In this document: positions 58,601 to 64,000 of the stretch, piece after piece | Position numbering within the stretch: position 1 is the first letter of the stretch | Layout: each line of letters begins with the position of its first letter | Source of the DNA: Candidatus Helarchaeota archaeon | GTDB lineage: Archaea > Asgardarchaeota > Lokiarchaeia > Helarchaeales > HEL-GB-A | Assembly: GCA_013375455.1 (NCBI GenBank) | Contig: JABXJT010000001.1 | Coordinates: 1 to 64,000, forward strand | Direction of reading: 5' to 3' | Length of the DNA stretch: 64,000 bases | Notes under the pieces: generated by a model | What the model was told of the DNA's origin: nothing | Databases searched by the model: none | The model's input: only the letters and a program-made list of their open reading frames with translations | Made by a program: the position numbers and the translations under genes

Positions 58601-61600
58601 GGAATTGGGCCTAGTGGCGTCTTTGTCGGTGATGCGAACAATGATGGCCAAAAGGACATCGTCACTTCAAATAACGGTTCTAATACGGTCTCAATTCTCT
58701 GTTGGAACCCGACCGATGGAACTTGGGCCAATCTAACTACGAGATTTGTCGGATTATCCCCTCAAGACGTTTTTATCGGTGATGCAAACAATGATGGGGA
58801 AAATGACATAGTAACCGCTAATGGAGCCGCTGATAATGTCTCGATCCTTTTATGGAACACCCCTGCTGGGGGTTGGGACCCACCAATCATTAAAGTATTT
58901 CCCGGATTCGCAAGCTATCCCGAGGATGTCGCTATCGGTGATGCGAATAATGATGGGCAAAACGACATCGTTTTAAATCATGGTGAGGATTCGAAAATTC
59001 TTTTATGGAATACCACCTCTGGGACATGGGATAGTGAGATCTCTCGACAAGTCGGAAATGACCCTGATGAGGTTTATGTAGCGGATGTCAATAATGATGG
59101 ACAGAATGATATCGTAGCAGCTCGCATTAATGATGCACTAATATCAATCCTATTGTGGAATATTACAACCAGGGATTGGGACGCTTACATCACAAGGTCT
59201 GTTGGTGCTTTGCCTCAAGATGTATTCGTTGGGGATGCGAATAATGATGGGCAAAATGACATTGTGATCTGTAATATTGGGGCTGATACTGTTTCAATTC
59301 TTTTATGGAACATCAGTTCCCAGGATTGGAACCCCCGAATTACCAGAAACGTTGGAGAACTTCCTACAAAACTATCAATAGGCGATGCCAATAATGATGG
59401 ACAAAATGATATCGTGACGGCAGATAACTTTGCTGATACTATCTCAATTCTATTATGGAACATTACTTCTAATGATTGGGACCCACCTATCACGAAATCG
59501 GTTGGAGTGGAACCTCAGGGTATTTCGATCAAGGATGCGAATAATGATGGGCAAAAGGATATCGTGATCGCAAATTTCGTAAGTGATGATATTTCAATTT
59601 TCTTGTGGAACACCTCTTCAAGAGATTGGAATAATCAAATCAGAATATCGGTAGGAAACGGCCCCTATGACATTTTCATTGGTGATGCCAATAATGATGG
59701 GCAAAATGACATCTTGATTCCGAATTTTCTAGGGAATACCTTATCACTGCTAGTGTGGAATATAACGTTAAACAATTGGAATTCTGAACTACAATGGTAT
59801 TCAGGAAACCGCCCCGTTACTGGAATTATTGGCGATGCCAATAATGATGGTTATAATGATATCGTTATGGATAATGTTTTTGGTAAGACTGTTGCCATTT
59901 TTCTATGGAATCACATTCCTTTTGATACACCTGTTCTAGATCCCATCACACCTTCTATCGATACTGATGGAATTATTTTACTAAATTGGACTGATGTTCT
60001 CAGAGCGACAACCTATTACGTATATAGAGATACTTCACCCATTTTATCGGTTGATACTCTGACCCCAATCACATTGGTCTCAGAAAGCAACTTTACTGAT
60101 ACTATAACTATTAATGGCCTCTATTATTATGTAATCGTTGCAGGAAACGGTGGCGGAAATACTTCGATTTCAAACTGTGAAAATGTAACAGTGGCCATTC
60201 CTGTCACGACTCCCGTGCTTGACCCGATCCTGCCTAATCCAAGTCCGGATGGACTCATTACGCTAAACTGGAGTGATGTGGTGGCAGTTATAACTTATTA
60301 TATCTATAGAGACACCTCCAATATCTCTTCAATTAGTGGACTGACTCCCATTGCGACAGTCGTAGAGAGTAACTATACCGATATCCTTTCAATTAATGGC
60401 TATTACTTCTATGTAATAGTTGCTGGAAACACGCTCGGAAATAGCTCAATTTCAAACTGCGAAAACGTGACGGTAGCCATTCCAACAAGTCCCCCCTTAC
60501 ACTATCCTATCATGCCTAATCCCGATATTGACGGGGTCATCACCTTAAACTGGAGCGATGTAGTCGGGGCCACAAATTATTATATCTATAGGAATACTAC
60601 AGAAATCAATTCAACAACTGGATTGACTCCAATTACAATGATCACTGTAAGCAATTACACCGACATCATTACAACCAATAGACCTTACTTTTATGTAATA
60701 GTCGCAGATAATGGATGGGCTAATAGCTCAATCTCAAATTGTGAAAATGTAACGGTCACAATTCCCTTAAACGCTCCCTTGCTCGATCCTATCCTTCCTA
60801 ATCCCGACCCGGATGGGATTATTACATTAAATTGGGGTGATGTGGCCGAGGCAACAACTTATTATATCTATCGCAATACCTCAGAAATTACTTCATTAAC
60901 CGGGTTGACCCCGATCGCAACAGTAAATGACAGCGACTATACAGACGCTATCGTTATCAATGGATTTTATTATTATGTCATCGTGGCAGGAGATAATTGG
61001 GCAAATGGCTCGATATCAAATTGCGAAAACGTGACGGTGACTATTCCCTCAAGTCCTCCCATACTTGATCCCATTTTACCAGCGATTGATGTTGATGGAA
61101 TCATCAATTTAAATTGGAGCGATGTAGCTGATGCAGTATTTTATTATATCTATCGAAATATCTCCTACATTACTTCTTTAAATGGTTTATCCCCGATTGC
61201 AACAGTGACGGAAAGCAATTACACTGATTTTCTTACCACTAATGGACTCTATTATTACACAATTATAATTGATAATGGTTGGGCGAATAGTTCGCTCTCG
61301 AATTGTGAAAATGTAACTGTTGCCATTCCTCATAACGCACCAGTACTCGAACCAATTTCACCAGCGATTGTACGTAATGGAACGGTCATGTTGAATTGGA
61401 GTGATGTAGTAACCGCAACTATTTATTATATTTATAGAAACACTTCAACAATCACGTCGGTAGCTGGACTGAGTCCAATTGCAACTATTGGGGCGAGTGA
61501 CTACACCGATATCGTCCTGACTAATGGACTCTATTATTATGCGATCGTTGCGGGCGATGGATGGGCGAATGGCTCCATATCAAACTGTGAAAATGTTACC

Positions 61601-62101
61601 ATTGGCATTCCCCCAACTCCCCCTCTATTGGACACTATCTTTCCAAGTCTTGATAGTGATGGGATGGTTAATCTAATCTGGAACGATTTACCAACCGCCA
61701 CAATTTATTATATTTACAGAGACACATCAAACATCACTTCTGTTGATGGATTGATACCAATCGCAACAACTTCTACCTCTTTTTATATGGACTTTCTAAC
61801 TAGTAACGGCATTTATTATTATGTTGTTGTTGCAGGAAATTCCACTGGGAATAGCTTGATTTCCAATTGTCAACACGTGACGGTTGCAATACCTTCACCA
61901 AGTGATGACGCACCACCTGACTACAACTTCCTTTTAGTTGCAATAATTATTGCGGGTGTCGCTATCGCTGCCGCGATATTAGTTCATGGGTTCCTTGGGC
62001 GCTCATCTATGCCAAGATCGAAACCGGCTGAGAAGTTACCGAGTAAATCAAAGGAACCGGTAAATAAAAATGAGAATCTAGTACCGAATAATCAAAGGTA
62101 A
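55685..62101 (+). CDS. Giant cell-surface protein: beta-helix, LamG-like, FG-GAP and FnIII-like repeats
   Basis: A 2138-residue secreted, membrane-anchored protein. Order: signal (1-25); NosD-like parallel beta-helix rich in N-N-x-I repeats (about 70-320); a concanavalin-like domain with E-F-W-I-L (about 325-615); one FnIII-like module; 14 FG-GAP/VCBS-type repeats of about 50 residues, each with a calcium-loop core D-x-N-N-D-G-x-x-D-I (about 712-1410); seven more FnIII-like modules with D-G-x-I-x-L-N-W-S-D-V (about 1415-2075); a transmembrane helix (2082-2105); and a basic tail inside. Fourteen blades could build two seven-bladed propellers. Dozens of N-x-S/T sequons. Likely adhesion or envelope role. 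TTG start with GAAGCGAAGA upstream. Confidence 0.85.
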   Translation: MKRQIKIPALLLILALNLMILTNTTQPENFQDIYSPDSTLSIKADSPINIQNNTALAALASLGNGSASNPYILENYVINASGLGLNGIIINNTDAYFILRNCTVTNAAPTLRGIWFENVTHATITNNTILYNQWGILLWESSYNTLSHNNASYNLGNGMQVRQNSDYNKIFNNTLNHNAVGLELHTSSNHNMVINNTGNYNVRGLEARFSCINNTFAYNTANHNSWDGFYFRQCTDHQLIHNIAKNNTLNGYFLELACDNNNISFNLIEDNGVGVRLSNSDSNTIMKNHLFGNTQLFQESGSTGNLFINNVIMNILTPENKTYSAPMSGFYPGTEGFEDAADGTLPPRWSYSGSGSGYYAEVIASKADGNSVEHKKVLYGHDAAAGRILNITGQFSENRTSGTYEFWILYEDLLATNYEMRFGLRNASDSRIIWMCEEDESFKYWNGSMKLDTGISFAENKWFRVSVDFSDDGTYAGLAAHQYKFRIYDSDGTTLLYMSPNTNYYFGNVGAANHFRINTGNSSQAQVYIDALGLSWNPEYAIGDNVDEGLLLNFTSEIVLDEMGYSLDGGNLTPIWGNSTLNLPQNGLYSIQLYGNDSLGRSYISDRRNFSIAAPPKAPVLYPILPNIDNDGIIALNWSNIIDALTYYIYRHNSTITTTDGLIPITNVSTSNYLDNVTTNGTYYYVIVAENVFGNSSISNCENVTIAILLYYFDWKPQITRAVGNFPSKVFIGDVNNDGQKDIVSINDGDDTISILCWNSTIEDWNPQLTKPVGSSPTSILFVGDVNNDGENDIIAHNNLTSLSIFLWNSTIKDWNSVLIKSIGNGVQDVCIGDANNDGQNDIVTADGANTISIRSWNLTIQDWNPQLTKPVGNNPTDVVIGDMNNDGENDIVTSNNGSSTISIYLWNTTIWNWTSQLTKPVGNGPGSVFIGDVNNDGENDIVTANIDDDTVSIYLWNQTTWVWNSELTRAVGIGPSGVFVGDANNDGQKDIVTSNNGSNTVSILCWNPTDGTWANLTTRFVGLSPQDVFIGDANNDGENDIVTANGAADNVSILLWNTPAGGWDPPIIKVFPGFASYPEDVAIGDANNDGQNDIVLNHGEDSKILLWNTTSGTWDSEISRQVGNDPDEVYVADVNNDGQNDIVAARINDALISILLWNITTRDWDAYITRSVGALPQDVFVGDANNDGQNDIVICNIGADTVSILLWNISSQDWNPRITRNVGELPTKLSIGDANNDGQNDIVTADNFADTISILLWNITSNDWDPPITKSVGVEPQGISIKDANNDGQKDIVIANFVSDDISIFLWNTSSRDWNNQIRISVGNGPYDIFIGDANNDGQNDILIPNFLGNTLSLLVWNITLNNWNSELQWYSGNRPVTGIIGDANNDGYNDIVMDNVFGKTVAIFLWNHIPFDTPVLDPITPSIDTDGIILLNWTDVLRATTYYVYRDTSPILSVDTLTPITLVSESNFTDTITINGLYYYVIVAGNGGGNTSISNCENVTVAIPVTTPVLDPILPNPSPDGLITLNWSDVVAVITYYIYRDTSNISSISGLTPIATVVESNYTDILSINGYYFYVIVAGNTLGNSSISNCENVTVAIPTSPPLHYPIMPNPDIDGVITLNWSDVVGATNYYIYRNTTEINSTTGLTPITMITVSNYTDIITTNRPYFYVIVADNGWANSSISNCENVTVTIPLNAPLLDPILPNPDPDGIITLNWGDVAEATTYYIYRNTSEITSLTGLTPIATVNDSDYTDAIVINGFYYYVIVAGDNWANGSISNCENVTVTIPSSPPILDPILPAIDVDGIINLNWSDVADAVFYYIYRNISYITSLNGLSPIATVTESNYTDFLTTNGLYYYTIIIDNGWANSSLSNCENVTVAIPHNAPVLEPISPAIVRNGTVMLNWSDVVTATIYYIYRNTSTITSVAGLSPIATIGASDYTDIVLTNGLYYYAIVAGDGWANGSISNCENVTIGIPPTPPLLDTIFPSLDSDGMVNLIWNDLPTATIYYIYRDTSNITSVDGLIPIATTSTSFYMDFLTSNGIYYYVVVAGNSTGNSLISNCQHVTVAIPSPSDDAPPDYNFLLVAIIIAGVAIAAAILVHGFLGRSSMPRSKPAEKLPSKSKEPVNKNENLVPNNQR
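57818..59910 (+). repeat. Fourteen FG-GAP-type coding repeats
   Basis: Fourteen copies of a unit of about 150 bases, each encoding a G-D-A/V-N-N-D-G-Q/E-N/K-D-I-V core and an S-I-L-L-W-N strand. The core is also conserved in DNA (variants of GATGCGAATAATGATGGGCA), with copies 10, 11 and 13 especially close, pointing to recent duplication or gene conversion. Confidence 0.9.
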
Positions 62102-62116
62102 AAGGAGATTAAGAAA

Positions 62117-64000
62117 ATGTGGATTAGAAAATTGAAAATAATTAGAAACTGTATGGTTTTTATAATAATTTTAATATCTTTTTTGATTGCCCCTTTCATG
62201 TTCAGTGGCAATCCAGAAACCGAGACGATGTCTCAAGATCAGCCAGAATTACGTATTAATAACCAATCGATAAATATCACCACCCCCGCAAATACAACAT
62301 ATTTTGAACCAATGCGCGGATTCTATCCAGGAACTCAAGGTTTTGAAGAGGTTACTGATGGATCACTCCCCACAGGTTGGTCATATTCTGGTGGGAGCTC
62401 TGCAGAAGTAACGCTTAATAAAATAGATAGTAATGGTAAAAATCATCGAAAAGTTCTGCGTTGTTACTCTGGGCCCGCCGTAAACTCCTGGATCACCGTT
62501 ACAAATCAATTTGTGGGACCGCAAACTTCTGGCACAGTTGAATTTTGGTTCCTGGTGATTGAAAACACTTCGAGGACATTTTTAGGCTTAAAGATGTCAA
62601 GTTCGTATCGAATTATGATGTACCAAGATGCAAATCTATTCCGATATTATGATGGGTTTACTGATATAATCACTGGAATAAATTTTGATTCAAATAAGTG
62701 GTATAGATTCTCGATAGACTTCTCGTCTGATGGAACCTATTCGGGTTTAGCTGCTAATTATTATCGTTTTCGAATTTTCGATTCTGATGGGGTCACCATG
62801 TTATACACTTCACCTGATGCTCAGTTTTTCTCCGATGGAACGATTGATAGATTTGAAATTTACGCATTGATGGGTCCAGCTACTGTTTATGCTGACGCGC
62901 TCGGCTATAGTTGGGACTCATCTTATTCAATAGGTGATAATAAATACGAAGGATTACATCTAAACTTTTCCACAACAATCACACCCCAATGGAGTGGATA
63001 TTCGCTCGACGGGCAAAATAATATCACCATTCTAGGTAATACTACCATTCCTGCGCCTCCAGATGGCTCTCATAACATCCAAATCTTTGCAAATGATACG
63101 AACGGAACCTTTTATCAATCAGCTGTACGACACTTCACTACCAATTTGCCCCCTTATATCACAATTAATTCTCCAAAACCCGGCGATACATTTGACCTTA
63201 TTGCTCCCAGCTTCAATGTTGAAATTACAGGCCCTGAATTAGATACAATGTGGTATACAATTGATGGGGGGTTAACTAATGTAACCTTCTCTACCAACGA
63301 GACAATCAATCAGACGTTATGGGATGCTCATAGCATTGGTCCAGCCACAATCCGATTCTTCGCAAATGATTCCACAAATATTATTGGATCTGCAAAAGTA
63401 GTAATTAAAAAAATTTTAGTCCAGGTAAACATCTCTTCCCCGGAAAATAGATCATACACTGTATCGGATAAAGGGCACTTTGTAGGATCTGAAAGCTTTG
63501 AAGATATTGCTGACGGGACTCTGCCTGCAAACTGGGTTCATACTGAAATTGGATCTAGTGGCACGTATTCCGTAGTGGTGAATAATAAAACAGACAGGAA
63601 TGACAACATTCACAAGAAGGTTATGCATTGCTACGATGGCGCATCGGATAGAGGGGCTAGACTTCAGGGGTTTTTTAACGAAAGTCAAACCTCAGGTACA
63701 TATGAATTCTGGATTTTAGAATTGAATCCCGGTTCGGATAGGCTACGTTTTTCTTTAAGGAATACTTTTGATCAAGATGCAGTATACCTTTTTGAGATGC
63801 TTGGCAGATTTTTTTATCGTAATGGGTTTTCACAAGTAGATACGGGTATTTCATTTATTGAAAATAAATGGTATAGACTTTCGATCGATTTTTCCGATGA
63901 TGGTACCTATGCAGGTCTAGGGGCGCATCAATATCGCCTTCGAATCTATGATTCAGATGGAATATCTCTATTATATACCTCTCCTAATGCCAATTTTGGG
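62117..64000 (+). CDS. Second surface protein, 3' end outside window
   Basis: From the ATG at 62117 (AAAGGAGATTAAG upstream, a strong ribosome binding site) the frame stays open for all 628 codons to the end of the window. A basic, hydrophobic N-terminus (residues 1-30) is a signal peptide or anchor. Two copies of a concanavalin-like module, each with G-F-E-x-x-x-D-G-x-L-P and F-D/S-S/D-D-G-T-Y, at about 70-280 and 450-628, are homologous to the module at about 325-615 of the giant protein directly upstream. A spacer with Ig-like strands separates them. It starts 15 bases after that gene's stop, so the two surface proteins are co-transcribed and probably co-assembled. Confidence 0.82.
   Translation, partial: MWIRKLKIIRNCMVFIIILISFLIAPFMFSGNPETETMSQDQPELRINNQSINITTPANTTYFEPMRGFYPGTQGFEEVTDGSLPTGWSYSGGSSAEVTLNKIDSNGKNHRKVLRCYSGPAVNSWITVTNQFVGPQTSGTVEFWFLVIENTSRTFLGLKMSSSYRIMMYQDANLFRYYDGFTDIITGINFDSNKWYRFSIDFSSDGTYSGLAANYYRFRIFDSDGVTMLYTSPDAQFFSDGTIDRFEIYALMGPATVYADALGYSWDSSYSIGDNKYEGLHLNFSTTITPQWSGYSLDGQNNITILGNTTIPAPPDGSHNIQIFANDTNGTFYQSAVRHFTTNLPPYITINSPKPGDTFDLIAPSFNVEITGPELDTMWYTIDGGLTNVTFSTNETINQTLWDAHSIGPATIRFFANDSTNIIGSAKVVIKKILVQVNISSPENRSYTVSDKGHFVGSESFEDIADGTLPANWVHTEIGSSGTYSVVVNNKTDRNDNIHKKVMHCYDGASDRGARLQGFFNESQTSGTYEFWILELNPGSDRLRFSLRNTFDQDAVYLFEMLGRFFYRNGFSQVDTGISFIENKWYRLSIDFSDDGTYAGLGAHQYRLRIYDSDGISLLYTSPNANFG

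Noticed and set aside
1..64000. CRISPR arrays, tRNA or rRNA genes
   Set aside because: No regularly spaced repeats of 25-40 bases and no tRNA-like T-loop/acceptor patterns were found in the gaps between genes; the only tandem repeats are those listed.

Overview
The window looks like a piece of an Asgard (Promethearchaeota) chromosome, probably Lokiarchaeia-like; the phylum-level call is much firmer than the class. The evidence is archaeal information processing (RadA with an N-terminal helix-hairpin-helix, a DRG-type GTPase), archaeal TATA boxes and GGTGA-type ribosome binding sites, an archaeal MtrH methyltransferase subunit, a four-subunit 2-oxoacid:ferredoxin oxidoreductase, and a set of eukaryote-like parts: Ras/Rab-like small GTPases, Roadblock- and longin-like proteins, a PCI-like winged helix joined to a RING-like zinc finger, and an E2/RWD-like domain joined to a putative metallopeptidase. 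The DNA is AT-rich and most genes stand alone or in short operons.

Layout. 1-14.9 kb: a partial gene, an acetyltransferase, a self-duplicated winged-helix regulator, a Roadblock-like/winged-helix protein, a TPR protein, a CitG-like protein in an apparent operon with a degenerate GTPase, a canonical Rab-like GTPase, an acyl-CoA ligase, RadA, a 49-residue ribbon-helix-helix protein, a HAD phosphatase and the PCI-like/RING-like protein. 15-22.2 kb: a minus-strand redox operon (FAD oxidase, CCG-type Fe-S protein, radical SAM activase), MtrH, zinc-ribbon mini-proteins and a second radical SAM protein. 22.2-22.9 kb: a short IS605/TnpB-derived element. 22.9-25.8 kb: korDABC. 26-36 kb: a membrane-anchored penicillin-acylase-like hydrolase, transporters, a GH3 glycosidase and a sequon-rich beta-propeller-like membrane protein. 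36.9-45.9 kb: a second acyl-CoA ligase, the RWD-like/metallopeptidase protein, a longin-like protein and an FAD oxidase-CCG protein-FAD oxidase operon. 45.9-55.5 kb: a second TnpB-derived right end, DRG, a MNT/HEPN pair whose HEPN gene has an in-frame TAG, a molybdopterin oxidoreductase with two ferredoxin-type genes, a GH29-like glycosidase and a phosphomannose-isomerase-like cupin. 55.7-64 kb: two adjacent cell-surface proteins, one of 2138 residues and one running out of the window.

Together the metabolic genes fit an anaerobic heterotroph. Fatty or other carboxylic acids would be activated by the two AMP-forming ligases, 2-hydroxy acids oxidised by GlcD/CCG complexes, 2-oxoacids oxidised to acyl-CoA with ferredoxin reduction by KorABCD, and plant or microbial glycans trimmed by GH3 and GH29-like enzymes. 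MtrH suggests methyl transfer to a pterin without methanogenesis. No tRNA, rRNA or CRISPR array was seen. All functional assignments come from reading motifs by eye, with no database search.
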